From Chitinophagales bacterium (GTDB lineage Bacteria; Bacteroidota; Bacteroidia; Chitinophagales; Chitinophagaceae): 41,485 nt of DNA. The stretch is from positions 1-41,485 of the forward strand of contig JAJPKJ010000015.1 of NCBI GenBank assembly GCA_021323755.1. Reading direction: 5' to 3'. Positions 19,526-28,309 of the stretch are shown one piece after another. The first letter of the stretch is position 1. Each line of letters starts with the position of its first letter. A model generated the notes under the pieces. The model was not told the origin of the DNA. It was given only the letters and a program-made list of their open reading frames with translations, and did not search any database. Position numbers and translations under genes: made by a program.

Positions 19526-20860
19526 TTATAGTGAAGAATGTATTTTATTACCAATAAATTTTTTGAGTTGTATTAAATTTTCAGGGAGTGGCTTTTTATT
19601 CCACAACCGGTGAATGACCATTGCCGCGCCAATCGCAGATGCCTGCGGAACTGCGGCTGCATAAACTTCTTTTTCATTAAAAATGCTTGCTAACAAACTC
19701 ATATAAATAGTATTTTGACTGAAACCTCCATCAATGAAAATCCTACTTACCAGTTTCTTGCCCATTATCAATTGCGTTGAAGCAAATTGTTTTTTTACCA
19801 GCCAGTTCATGAAACAATGATACGCTTCTTGATAATTTTTGTAACGTCCCAAATTATCACCATCAAACTCGTCTTCAACATCGATAAGGTTTTCATCAAA
19901 ACTCAAGGCAGCATAATGGTCCAAAGGTTTTTTAAAAAATACCGATAATCTTTTTATCTGTTGTTCATGTTCATGACCCAAAAAAAGTCTTGATGATTTT
20001 ACCTGTTTTCCTTCATGAGTCAAATAACACAAACAATCCTGCTGCAATTCGTCTACGGTGAGTGGATCTTCGTTAAAAGGGTTTAAACTGATGCACCATG
20101 TACCTGTTGATATCAATATGAATGGTTCATGAAAATAAGCTAAATAAGGAAGCAGCGCAGCGGAGCTATCATGCAATCCAATTCCCACAACAACTTTTTT
20201 TTCATTAATAAAAATTTCATTAGCAGAATCAGATGAGGCAATCGGTGCGAGAATACCTTCTATTTTTTCTTTTCCAACCCATTGGTGATAATCATTCTTC
20301 TTAAAATCCCACAAATTGGTATGGCAACCAATGCTGGTGATATCTGAGAAAGTTTTTTTTGTAACGAGGTAACTGAGAAATTGCGGGAGATGCAATGCGT
20401 GTTTTATCTGACGAAAAATTTCAGGCTTTTCATATTTGATACGATACAATTGCATTCCTGAATTTAGACTTCCCAATACCGGCGAGGCAGTTTGTAAGGA
20501 AAATTTTTCTTCACCACCGTAATCGGCGTAAAATTTCTGCTGTAAGGATGCAGGATAATTTTTTAGGTAATTGTACAATGGCGTTAAGGGCTTCCCATCT
20601 TGGTCTATATAAACAAAACTTGCCCCGTATGCTGAAAAATTGATTGCTTGAATGTCAAAATCTTTTTTTGAAAATATTTCATCAAGAGATTTTGTAATAA
20701 AATCAGTGAGTTTTTGCAGGTCTTCGCAGCCCTCTCCATCCTCATCTTTTATTTCTGCGAAACATTCATTGCTTTCAAAAACAATTTTATAATCTTCATC
20801 AAAAAGAAAAAGTTTTTTATTTGTTTTCCCAATATCAAATATGGCAATAACAGTGATCAT
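19526..20860 (-). CDS. rhaB-like: FGGY-family carbohydrate kinase, probable L-rhamnulokinase
   Basis: 444 residues. N-terminal ATPase fold with phosphate-binding motif FDIGKTNKKLFLF (~7-19). A GLHDSSAALLPY motif near 230 carries the catalytic Asp. ISTGTWCISLNPF and a C-terminal FIDGGFSQNTIYMSLLASIF..QASAIGAAMV block complete the FGGY pattern. The expected reaction is phosphorylation of L-rhamnulose with ATP. The specificity is inferred from the location: it lies 12 bases after the isomerase gene and 15 bases before the GH78 gene. The sequence is shorter than E. coli RhaB (~490) and belongs to the divergent Bacteroidota branch, where L-fuculose kinase activity is also possible. Confidence 0.88.
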   Translation of the reverse strand: MITVIAIFDIGKTNKKLFLFDEDYKIVFESNECFAEIKDEDGEGCEDLQKLTDFITKSLDEIFSKKDFDIQAINFSAYGASFVYIDQDGKPLTPLYNYLKNYPASLQQKFYADYGGEEKFSLQTASPVLGSLNSGMQLYRIKYEKPEIFRQIKHALHLPQFLSYLVTKKTFSDITSIGCHTNLWDFKKNDYHQWVGKEKIEGILAPIASSDSANEIFINEKKVVVGIGLHDSSAALLPYLAYFHEPFILISTGTWCISLNPFNEDPLTVDELQQDCLCYLTHEGKQVKSSRLFLGHEHEQQIKRLSVFFKKPLDHYAALSFDENLIDVEDEFDGDNLGRYKNYQEAYHCFMNWLVKKQFASTQLIMGKKLVSRIFIDGGFSQNTIYMSLLASIFNEKEVYAAAVPQASAIGAAMVIHRLWNKKPLPENLIQLKKFIGNKIHSSL

Positions 20861-20872
20861 TATCGAATATTT

Positions 20873-22147
20873 TCATAATCCCGTTGCAACATTTTTAAAC
20901 CCTCTTTGTTTTATCAGATTTTTTCTCACTTTCTCTTTTCTAAAAACGTTTATCGGATCCAGTGCGCCGCCATTTTTCAAACGGGCTTCTGCAACCAACG
21001 CGCGAACATCTGTTCGGAAACTACTTTGTAAAATCTCCTGAGCCAAAACCACATCATTATTATTTTGCGCTTCAGTTAGTTTTCTTCTGTCAACCAACAA
21101 TGCCTGCGCATAAGCGATCATAATCGCTTCAATAGATTGCAGAAGATCTTCCAGGGGATCTTTCACATTATGACTTGCATCGATCATCCACGCCAGTTCC
21201 TTTGCATGATCCATTTTTTTTGCATCCATACCCTCAACCAGTTCATTAAAAATCAAAAAAAGCTGATAAGGTTTGATACTTCCGACTGTGAGGTCATCAT
21301 CGCCATATTTGCTGTCGTTGAAATGGAAGCCTCCCAATTTTCCTTCCATCAATAATAAGGAAACGATCTGCTCGATATTTGCATTTGGCAAATGATGCCC
21401 GAGATCAACTAATGTGTAAGCTTTTTCGCCGAGCTTATTGGCATACAATAATGACTGCCCCCAATCTCCGACCGTTGTGGAATAAAAATTAGGTTCGAAT
21501 GCTTTATACTCTACAAATAATTTCCAATCCTTTGGTAAAGCTGCATAAACTTCACGCAAACTTTCCAACGTGTTTTGAAACGCATTGCGGAAATTCAATT
21601 GCCCCGGAAAACACGATCCATCGGAAAGCCATACGGTAAGGGACTTTGAGCCGAGTTCAATTCCATATTTTATCACGTCTTTATTGTGCTCAACAGCTTG
21701 TTTGCGAACCGCTTTATTCACGTGTTGCATTGAACCGAACTTATAACTTAATTTTTGATTTGGCTGATCCTGAAAAGTGTTGGAATTCATCGCGTCAAAC
21801 TTTAGGTCAAGTTCTGCGGTAAGTTTTTTTATGTGTTTTGTGTTTTCAGGGATATCCCAGGGTATATGTAGAGAAATTGCTCCGCTATTTTTGCTTAATG
21901 CATGAAGCAACCCCAGGTCTTGGATTTTTTCTTCGAGATTCCGCGGTTCACCACCAATACTAAAACGACCAAATCTTGTCCCCCCGGAACCAAGCGCCCA
22001 GCTCGGAATGGCAATTTGAAACCTTCTTAATTTTTGTAAAACAGCTTCCACATTATCAATTTCACCGGAGAGAAATTTAAATCTTTGCTGATGTTGTTTT
22101 GACAATGCTGAATTGTATTGTGCAATCTTATTTTTTTCAATATGCAT
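20873..22147 (-). CDS. rhaI: L-rhamnose isomerase (RhaI type)
   Basis: About 424 residues from the ATG at 22147 (MHIEKNKIAQYNSAL). The frame is open to an ATG at 22231, but that extra stretch is AT-rich and spans an intergenic hairpin, so I prefer 22147. The fold is a xylose-isomerase-like TIM barrel, close to the Pseudomonas stutzeri L-rhamnose isomerase group and not to E. coli RhaA. Metal and substrate ligands appear in LFVEYKAFEPNFYST, YTLVDLGHHLPNANIEQ and GGFHFNDSKYGDDDL. The enzyme converts L-rhamnose to L-rhamnulose in the cytoplasm. It is followed after 12 bases by the kinase gene and preceded by the mutarotase gene. Confidence 0.93.
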   Translation of the reverse strand: MHIEKNKIAQYNSALSKQHQQRFKFLSGEIDNVEAVLQKLRRFQIAIPSWALGSGGTRFGRFSIGGEPRNLEEKIQDLGLLHALSKNSGAISLHIPWDIPENTKHIKKLTAELDLKFDAMNSNTFQDQPNQKLSYKFGSMQHVNKAVRKQAVEHNKDVIKYGIELGSKSLTVWLSDGSCFPGQLNFRNAFQNTLESLREVYAALPKDWKLFVEYKAFEPNFYSTTVGDWGQSLLYANKLGEKAYTLVDLGHHLPNANIEQIVSLLLMEGKLGGFHFNDSKYGDDDLTVGSIKPYQLFLIFNELVEGMDAKKMDHAKELAWMIDASHNVKDPLEDLLQSIEAIMIAYAQALLVDRRKLTEAQNNNDVVLAQEILQSSFRTDVRALVAEARLKNGGALDPINVFRKEKVRKNLIKQRGFKNVATGL

Positions 22148-22201
22148 GACAATCGTTAATAATTTTTTTATTGTTGATAAAGAATTAAACGTTCTAGCGA
22201 G

Positions 22202-22224
22202 CCCTTCCTTCGCAGGTAGAAGGG
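22202..22224. repeat. Intergenic hairpin element upstream of rhaI
   Basis: CCCTTC (22202-22207) and GAAGGG (22219-22224) pair around an 11-base loop. The surrounding TCCCCTTCTACCTGCGAAGG text looks like the short GC-rich palindromes often scattered between genes in Chitinophagaceae genomes. That comparison is from memory. It could also act as a processing or attenuation hairpin inside the rhamnose operon. Confidence 0.4.
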
Positions 22225-22271
22225 GAGACAAGAATGTTCAATAGTTATGCAGTGGCAGGGTACATATAAAT

Positions 22272-22583
22272 TCATTCCAAATAAAAAACTTCTTTTAATG
22301 AAATGCTAACTGGTGAAGCGTCCTCATTTGTCTGCATAATGTCTTTCATATAATGCCACCACTTTTTCATTACTGGTTCATTGGGCAATTTTGTTAATTT
22401 ATCAGCGTCATCAATGGTAAAATACCCAAATAAAATATTTGTTTCTTCGTCAAGAAAGATAGAATAATCTTTCATTCCGGTATTCTTTAATAATATTCTT
22501 AATTCCGGCCACAAAGCATCATGGCGTTTTCTATATTCTTCCTCACACCCTTTGTTCAATTTCATTTTAAAAGCAACCCGCAT
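22272..22583 (-). CDS. rhaM: L-rhamnose mutarotase
   Basis: 103 residues from the ATG at 22583 (MRVAFKMKLNKGCEEEY), close to the family's usual ~104. The frame extends further upstream, but those codons overlap the end of the esterase gene. Family hallmarks are YRKRHDALWPELRILLKNTG near the N-terminus, containing the active-site His, then DYSIFLDEETNILFGYF and PVMKKWWHYMKDIM with the paired Trp. The enzyme interconverts alpha and beta anomers of L-rhamnopyranose, feeding the isomerase. It starts 5 bases after the esterase stop, so the two are probably translationally coupled. Confidence 0.95.
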   Translation of the reverse strand: MRVAFKMKLNKGCEEEYRKRHDALWPELRILLKNTGMKDYSIFLDEETNILFGYFTIDDADKLTKLPNEPVMKKWWHYMKDIMQTNEDASPVSISLKEVFYLE

Positions 22584-22588
22584 GTAAT

Positions 22589-23470
22589 TTATTTTTTCAG
22601 ATAGCCTAATTGATTCAACCAATCCCCAAACCGATCGATCCATGTATCCGAATTAAGATGTTGTACGCGCATTCCAAAGCCATGACCTCCTTTTGCATAG
22701 ACGTGTAACTCTACCGATTTATTCGCTGCCTCCCATTTATTGTATAATGTTAAACTGCCAGGAACAAGATGCAATTGGTCATCGCTCGCCACAGTCAGGA
22801 ACATGGGCGGCGCATCTTTTGGCACGTCTGTATTTTGATCGGGAGGAACATAGGCATAAATGGGGGCGACGAAATCAGGGCGATTGGTCGAATCATAGTT
22901 GAAAGCAGAAGATTCTGTAACAGTGCCGCCTGCAGAAAACCCGACAATACCGATCCTGTTCGTCGCAATTCCATACTCCGCTGCATGAGAACGAACATAA
23001 GCTAATGCATTGCGTGCGTCAGAAACTGCGAGCGGAATCAATACCTTATTTTCTTCATTAAATTTTTTTTGTTCACTTATCCCTGCAAACATTTCTTTAA
23101 CAGGATCATCCGATGCAACATGAACAACCCTGTATCGCAAAACAAAACAAGTGACTCCTTTTTTAATGAGCCATTTCGCAACATCATTTCCTTCGCTGTT
23201 GATTGATAAAAAGCGGAAACCGCCGCCCGGGCAAATGATCAGTGCAGTTCCATTTGCAGGAACTGAATCCGGACGAAAAACGGTTAAGGACGGATGCACT
23301 ACATTATAAACAACTTCCGTATTTATCGTTGTAGAAAAATATTCTTTCTCCTGCCAGGTCCAGCCTTCAGAACCGGGTGCGGTGCCATTATACAATTGAA
23401 TTAATTTTTGAGCATTTGGAAAATACGAGGCAAAAATAAACAGCGTCGTAATGATTAATTTTGATCTCAT
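22589..23470 (-). CDS. Secreted alpha/beta-hydrolase, probable carbohydrate esterase
   Basis: 293 residues with a signal peptide (~1-20, FPNA before QK). Alpha/beta-hydrolase fold of the acetyl-esterase (BD-FAE-like) kind: oxyanion block LIICPGGGFRFLSINSEGNDVAKWL (~78-102), nucleophile elbow GFSAGG (Ser179), acidic region VASDDQ (Asp230/231) and KGGHGFGMR (His263). It probably removes acetyl or other ester groups from a rhamnose-containing glycan so that the glycosidases can act. The target ester is inferred. It lies 20 bases after the GH39-like gene and 5 bases before rhaM, well inside the operon. Confidence 0.87.
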   Translation of the reverse strand: MRSKLIITTLFIFASYFPNAQKLIQLYNGTAPGSEGWTWQEKEYFSTTINTEVVYNVVHPSLTVFRPDSVPANGTALIICPGGGFRFLSINSEGNDVAKWLIKKGVTCFVLRYRVVHVASDDPVKEMFAGISEQKKFNEENKVLIPLAVSDARNALAYVRSHAAEYGIATNRIGIVGFSAGGTVTESSAFNYDSTNRPDFVAPIYAYVPPDQNTDVPKDAPPMFLTVASDDQLHLVPGSLTLYNKWEAANKSVELHVYAKGGHGFGMRVQHLNSDTWIDRFGDWLNQLGYLKK

Positions 23471-23490
23471 TTTAAAGTGTATTAATGGTT

Positions 23491-24963
23491 TTAGTTTACC
23501 TGCACAATAGCTACAGCAAAGGGTTTAAGCGTCAAGGCCGGGTCTGATAATTGCAAATCTGCGGGCGGGTTTTCATTGGTAACAACGTCAACAAAGTCAA
23601 CTTTGCTTCTTTTTGCTGCTGCAGGCAGATTAACCTGGATCTCTTTGTTTCTCATATTGATCAATAAAAGTCTTTTCCCTTTTGCGGTGAGAAATGCCTG
23701 GCAATACACATCCTCGCCGCTAAATGAGGTCGCCACCAATTTATCTCCTTTCCCAAAATTATCTTTTATTAATTTCAGCACCCAGTAACGGGCATTCGGA
23801 TTGGCATTCCGCCAATCCATCATACTTACATCCGGAAATTGTGTGGGATAACCGACGAGTTGAGATTCTCCTGAAACATCGATCCCGATTTTTGTCATCT
23901 CAACAAACATAAATGCATACATCGCGCCGGATAAATTCCAGTAATAAGGTTCAACATTTTCCCCATCAGCTGAACCGATTATCGTTCCGATTTCATTAAT
24001 CGTGGTGATGGTTTTGGGAGAAAGTCTTTTCCTGATATTTTCGATATATCTTACTTTATCAAGAAATGAACTTGCTTTTTCAAAAAACGTGTATTGAAAT
24101 TCATCCAATTTTTGTGCTGAGAATGACGGGGTCGAATAATGATGATAAGAAATCCCATCTAACGGAATTCCGGGGCGATGATTTTTTTTGTTGAGAAAAA
24201 ATTCAAACCATTCCGGGTTGCCCTCGAAAGCCAGAGAAATGCCAATGAATTTCGTTGTTGGAGAAATTTTCATCAGTTCACCCACAATCGCATCATAGAT
24301 TTTTGTGTACAGTTGCGGAGAAATATTGTGTTCCAGGTCTGGTTCGTTCAGCACTTCCCAATATGGAATTTTATAGTAATGACCGGATTGATGAAACTTT
24401 CCCAACTCATCAGTAAAACCGCCAAGAGTGTACCAACTCATCATGCGCGCATAATAATCTGCTAATTGTTTGCAAGTGGAGTCGCGCAATGCTGTTCCCT
24501 GATTGTAATCCCAAAAAACCTGGTATGCATTTTCCGGATATTTTACATCGCTTTGTGTTTTCCACATCCATACAGGTGTCGTACTAAAATTAATGACTAC
24601 GGAATGTCCTGCTGTTGCCTGCATAAAATAATCCATGGTACTATCGAGATAAGTAAAATCCCAGAACGTTTCTGTTTTTGTCGGAGGCTTTAATTCCACG
24701 ACTGCCATTTTTGTGTACGGGAACCAGGGAACATACCGAACATAATCAGCGCCAAGATTTTTTAAAGCCTGAAAACTGGCATCATGAATCGGAGAATTTT
24801 TGCGCAGCATCGGGTTTTCTACAACTTGTAATGTCGGAGTAGTTTTAGAAACGTGTTCGACCTTATTCCAATCAATAGAAACAAGATTTTGCTGTGCGCA
24901 GATCTTTACTGAAAAAAATATGAATATAACGGTTACGAATACCCGATTTATTTTATCCATCAT
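23491..24963 (-). CDS. GH39-like clan GH-A glycoside hydrolase, secreted
   Basis: 490 residues with a signal peptide (~1-23, ICAQ before QNL). A TIM-barrel glycosidase: LGADYVRYVPWFPY and WDFTYLDSTMDYFM in the first strands, YWEVLNEPD near 201-209 with Glu207 as the likely acid/base, ISYHHYSTP around 271-279, and TINEIG with Glu324 as the likely nucleophile. A small C-terminal beta domain follows (LLLINMRNKEIQVNLP..LTLKPFAVAIVQV), as in GH39 and GH30-type enzymes. GH39 contains beta-xylosidases, iduronidases and arabinosidases, so the sugar is not predictable. The location among rhamnose genes suggests it cuts the sugar linked to rhamnose. It could belong to a related unclassified family. Confidence 0.78.
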   Translation of the reverse strand: MMDKINRVFVTVIFIFFSVKICAQQNLVSIDWNKVEHVSKTTPTLQVVENPMLRKNSPIHDASFQALKNLGADYVRYVPWFPYTKMAVVELKPPTKTETFWDFTYLDSTMDYFMQATAGHSVVINFSTTPVWMWKTQSDVKYPENAYQVFWDYNQGTALRDSTCKQLADYYARMMSWYTLGGFTDELGKFHQSGHYYKIPYWEVLNEPDLEHNISPQLYTKIYDAIVGELMKISPTTKFIGISLAFEGNPEWFEFFLNKKNHRPGIPLDGISYHHYSTPSFSAQKLDEFQYTFFEKASSFLDKVRYIENIRKRLSPKTITTINEIGTIIGSADGENVEPYYWNLSGAMYAFMFVEMTKIGIDVSGESQLVGYPTQFPDVSMMDWRNANPNARYWVLKLIKDNFGKGDKLVATSFSGEDVYCQAFLTAKGKRLLLINMRNKEIQVNLPAAAKRSKVDFVDVVTNENPPADLQLSDPALTLKPFAVAIVQVN

Positions 24964-25107
24964 AACCTGATTTTGGATTTACTTATTTTTGAAGCGAATT
25001 TCAGACATCCTATCTGGCTTTTCATCCGCCGCGCTCCTGCACGGCAACAATTTATTCATCTGCTCATTTATCCTATACACTTTCGTCAACAATCATTCAA
25101 CTTGCGT
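24964..25107. other. Gap between GH39-like and aldolase/dehydrogenase genes
   Basis: 144 bases. It holds a short palindrome GCCG/CGGC (near 25028-25045) and a 26-codon minus-strand frame at 24979-25059 (starting MNKLLPCRS, basic) with no homology I recognise. A promoter for the GH39-like gene may lie here, but I see no TAnnTTTG. Confidence 0.3.
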
Positions 25108-27225
25108 TTATCTCACAAATGCCATTGCGACTCCACCATCAACATTCAAAACATTGCCGGTTGATTTATTCATCAATCCGCCAACAAAAACAAAACAGGC
25201 ATTGGCAATATCTTCCGGCAAGATGATCTCGTTTAGTAATGTTCGCTTAGCATAATAGTCCGGGAGTTCTGAAATAGTTATTCCATAAGCTTTTGCACGA
25301 CCTTCTGCCCATGCTCCTTCCCAGATCTTGCTATCCGCAATAACCGCATCCGGATTTACAACATTCACTCTTATTCTATCTTTTCCAAGTTCTGCGGCGT
25401 TTAATCTGCTTAAATGCAGTTGTGCTGCTTTTGCAGACCCATAAGCCGCGTTATTCGGACCACTGACCAATGCATTTTTACTAACAATATTGATTACATC
25501 GCCTCCAAAATTTTGCTTGCGTATGATCTCAACGCCCTGCTGTGTCACCAGGAATTGCCCTTTCACCAAAATATCGTAGAGCATATCCCAATCTTTTTCC
25601 GTGTGCTCTTCTAAAGGTTTTGAGATTGAAATTCCTGCGCAGTTGACCACGATATCGACACCGCCAAAGGATAAACAGGCAGTATCAAAAGCTTTTTTAA
25701 TCGTTTTTATATCAGTAACATCAACCAGCGCCGTTGCGAAAACATCTGTACCATATTTTTTACTGAATTCTTCTTTTGCCTTTTCCAATCGTTGCGTATC
25801 ATTATCATTAATGATTATACAAGCGCCTTCGTCAGCAAACTTTTTTGCAATCGCTTTTCCAATTCCTCCTGCGCTCCCGGTAAGGAGTGCAACTCTCCCG
25901 CTCAATGGTCTTGGCTTGGGCATCCTTTGCAATTTTGCTTCTTCCAGCAACCAGTATTCGATGTTAAATGCTTCCTGTCGCGGTAAGGAAGTGTATTCGG
26001 AGATGGCTTCGGCGCCTTTCATTACATTGATCGCATTAATGTAAAATTCCGCGGCAACTCTTGCGGTCTGCTTATCTTTTGCAAAGGTGAACATGCCAAT
26101 ACCCGGATATAAAATCACCACAGGGTTTGCATCGCGCATGGCAGGACTGTTTGCCTGTTTGCAACTGTTATAATAATTGGCATACATTTCCCGGTATGCT
26201 TCAAACTGCGGTCGCAATGCTTCATTTATTGAAGCAAGATCAGTCAAATCTTCATCGGTTGCAAGTTTTAATACAAGCGGGGATATTTTTGTGCGCAAAA
26301 AATGATCAGGGCAACTTGTTCCCATCGGCGCGAGTCGCGACAGATCATTTGAGTTGACAAATTCAAGAACCCGCTCATCATCGGTGAAATTGCCGATCAT
26401 TCTTATTTGCGATGAACAAAATCCTCTTAGGATAGGCATTAACGTTATCGCCTTTCCAATCCGCTGTTCCTTTGACAAGGATTGCATTTTTTGTCCGCCA
26501 AATACCGGTTTTTTCTTGCCATAATTTTCCTGGAGATAGGTTGCACATTTTTCAATCACCTGCAATGTGTTCAGATAACTTTCATAAGCCGTCTCGCCCC
26601 AGGTAAATAATCCATGCGAACCCAGCATAATGCCGCGAATGCCGGGATTATCATCCAAACATTTTTTTAGTTTCAATCCCAAGTCAAATCCCGGTCGTTG
26701 CCAATCAACCCAGCCGATAGTCCCCGAAAATAATTCCTGGGTAATTTTTTTTCCATCCTTTGCTGCAGCGATGGCGATAGCGGCATCCGGATGCAAATGA
26801 TCAATATGTTTGTAAGGCAGAAACCCATGAAGTGGTGTATCTATTGACGGCGCTTTTGAATCAAGATCATAAATGCAATGGTTGAATAAGGCTACCATTT
26901 CATCTTCCTGCTCAATACCGCGATAGACATTTTTTAAGTTACGCAAACGCTCGACATATAAAGCGGCAAGTCCGCTTCGCTTCGTCGTTCCCAGATCGCC
27001 GCCGCTTCCTTTTACATACATCACTTCTACGTCATTACTGGTGAGCGGATCCTTGGTAATGATTTTGCAGGAAGTATTTCCACCCCCATAATTGGTCAAT
27101 CGCAGATCAGCCCCTAATAAATTGGAACGATAAACCAATAATGCCACTTCATCACCCTTCATTGACGCAGCTGTTGCCTCATCCCATAAATAAGAAACAT
27201 GATCGAATTTTTTTGTTGTAATCAT
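25108..27225 (-). CDS. rhaEW-like: Bifunctional rhamnulose-1-phosphate aldolase / L-lactaldehyde dehydrogenase
   Basis: About 705 residues from the ATG at 27225. The N-terminal ~400 residues are a class II aldolase: RLTNYGGGNTSCK, DTPLHGFLPYKHIDHLHPDAAIA with zinc-type His residues, and GIMLGSHGLFTWGETAYES. The C-terminal ~285 residues are a short-chain dehydrogenase: GRVALLTGSAGGIGKAIAKKFADEG (TGxxxGIG), VVNCAGIS, and the YGSAK catalytic pair. Fusions of this kind split L-rhamnulose 1-phosphate into dihydroxyacetone phosphate and L-lactaldehyde, then oxidise lactaldehyde to L-lactate with NAD. The gene follows the transporter by 28 bases. This explains why no separate lactaldehyde dehydrogenase gene is seen. 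Confidence 0.95.
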   Translation of the reverse strand: MITTKKFDHVSYLWDEATAASMKGDEVALLVYRSNLLGADLRLTNYGGGNTSCKIITKDPLTSNDVEVMYVKGSGGDLGTTKRSGLAALYVERLRNLKNVYRGIEQEDEMVALFNHCIYDLDSKAPSIDTPLHGFLPYKHIDHLHPDAAIAIAAAKDGKKITQELFSGTIGWVDWQRPGFDLGLKLKKCLDDNPGIRGIMLGSHGLFTWGETAYESYLNTLQVIEKCATYLQENYGKKKPVFGGQKMQSLSKEQRIGKAITLMPILRGFCSSQIRMIGNFTDDERVLEFVNSNDLSRLAPMGTSCPDHFLRTKISPLVLKLATDEDLTDLASINEALRPQFEAYREMYANYYNSCKQANSPAMRDANPVVILYPGIGMFTFAKDKQTARVAAEFYINAINVMKGAEAISEYTSLPRQEAFNIEYWLLEEAKLQRMPKPRPLSGRVALLTGSAGGIGKAIAKKFADEGACIIINDNDTQRLEKAKEEFSKKYGTDVFATALVDVTDIKTIKKAFDTACLSFGGVDIVVNCAGISISKPLEEHTEKDWDMLYDILVKGQFLVTQQGVEIIRKQNFGGDVINIVSKNALVSGPNNAAYGSAKAAQLHLSRLNAAELGKDRIRVNVVNPDAVIADSKIWEGAWAEGRAKAYGITISELPDYYAKRTLLNEIILPEDIANACFVFVGGLMNKSTGNVLNVDGGVAMAFVR

Positions 27226-27253
27226 TATCAATTATCCGTTTTTCAATTATCAA
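27226..27253. repeat. ATAATTGA-type short direct repeats
   Basis: The 28-base gap between rhaT and the aldolase gene consists mostly of repeated TCAATTATC units (plus-strand reading, 27228-27257) that extend into the end of rhaT. Similar low-complexity units are common between genes in Bacteroidota. Confidence 0.5.
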
Positions 27254-28309
27254 TTATTTCAACGCATTTCCGTACCCAACGATCAGCACTGACAATAAAA
27301 TCGTTGCTATGCCAATGGTGATTGTCGTTTTTGTTTTTTTACTCACCCCTTTCCATTCTTTCAAAATAATTCCCCACATGTTTGCTGTGAGTATGATGAA
27401 TGCCATGTGCAATATCCATGAGCTGGCACCATTGCCGAGCTTGCTTTCTCCCATTCCATAAAAGAAGAATTGCAGGAACCACATTGTTCCCGCGAGGGCA
27501 GAAAACAAATAATTTTTCGCAAGCGGCGAGCTTTTCTTGGTGTAATCACCGAATGTTTTATTTCGGAAATTCAAGATCATACACCAGATAAAATTTGTTG
27601 TCAATCCTCCCCACAACAAAACAATATAAATAACATTGTTCTGATACAATGGATTGAATCCCGCAGCCACAGCAGCTTCTGCCATTGGTTTACCGGCTTC
27701 GATACCAAAATTGAAACAAGCGCTCATGATACCCGAAAAGATCGCCACGATCAATCCTTTTGTAAGATTAAATTCTGCGACGGATTTTTTCTTTTCTTCT
27801 TCCGGCAATTCTTTTTCCTTCATCATGCCTGCGCGTCCGCAAATGTAAATGCCAAGCAAACAAATGGTCACGCCCGCTAAAACAATCCTTCCCCATGAGG
27901 TGGTGAGCAGATCATGTAAGGTTGTTTTACCATTTGCAGGATAGAAATTATAATAGATTGAAGGAACAAGCGCGCCAAATGCAGAACAAAAACCGAGCAC
28001 CACAGAGTTGCCCAGCGACATGCCAAGGTACCGAACCCCAAGACCATAAGTTAAGCCACCAAAGCCCCAAAGCAGTCCGAATAAAACGGTGTATTGAATG
28101 GTAGCAGTGGATGTTTGTTTTATTATTTCCGCAAAACCGGGCACTGTAAGCCAGGCAGCGAGTGGTGGAACGATTAGCCATGAAAATAATCCGCCGATGA
28201 TCCAATAGTTTTCCCAATGCCAGCCGCGAACTTTTTTATACGGCATGTAAAAACTGCCTGAAGCAAATCCACCAATATAATGAAAAATGACCCCGAGAAT
28301 TATCTGCAT
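27254..28309 (-). CDS. rhaT: L-rhamnose/proton symporter
   Basis: 351 residues from the ATG at 28309 (MQIILGVIFHYIGGFASGS); the frame runs upstream, but E. coli RhaT (344 residues) supports this start. About ten membrane helices are visible. Family hallmarks are GSFYMPYKKVRGWHWENYWIIGG at the N-terminus, FGLLWGFGGLTYGLGVRYLGMSLGNSVVLGFCSAFG, SGIMSACFNFGIEAGKP and GTMWFLQFFFYGMGESKLG. It imports L-rhamnose across the inner membrane with protons. It is the first gene of the minus-strand rhamnose run, so the operon's main promoter probably lies in 28310-28584. I could not identify a clear consensus there. Confidence 0.94.
   Translation of the reverse strand: MQIILGVIFHYIGGFASGSFYMPYKKVRGWHWENYWIIGGLFSWLIVPPLAAWLTVPGFAEIIKQTSTATIQYTVLFGLLWGFGGLTYGLGVRYLGMSLGNSVVLGFCSAFGALVPSIYYNFYPANGKTTLHDLLTTSWGRIVLAGVTICLLGIYICGRAGMMKEKELPEEEKKKSVAEFNLTKGLIVAIFSGIMSACFNFGIEAGKPMAEAAVAAGFNPLYQNNVIYIVLLWGGLTTNFIWCMILNFRNKTFGDYTKKSSPLAKNYLFSALAGTMWFLQFFFYGMGESKLGNGASSWILHMAFIILTANMWGIILKEWKGVSKKTKTTITIGIATILLSVLIVGYGNALK

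Noticed and set aside
22148-22231. 28-residue N-terminal extension of the rhamnose isomerase
   Set aside because: The extra codons span an intergenic hairpin and AT-rich DNA; MHIEKNKIAQYN at 22147 is a typical family start.
25414-26357. Plus-strand frames within the aldolase/dehydrogenase gene
   Set aside because: Antisense shadows of a well-conserved 705-residue enzyme.
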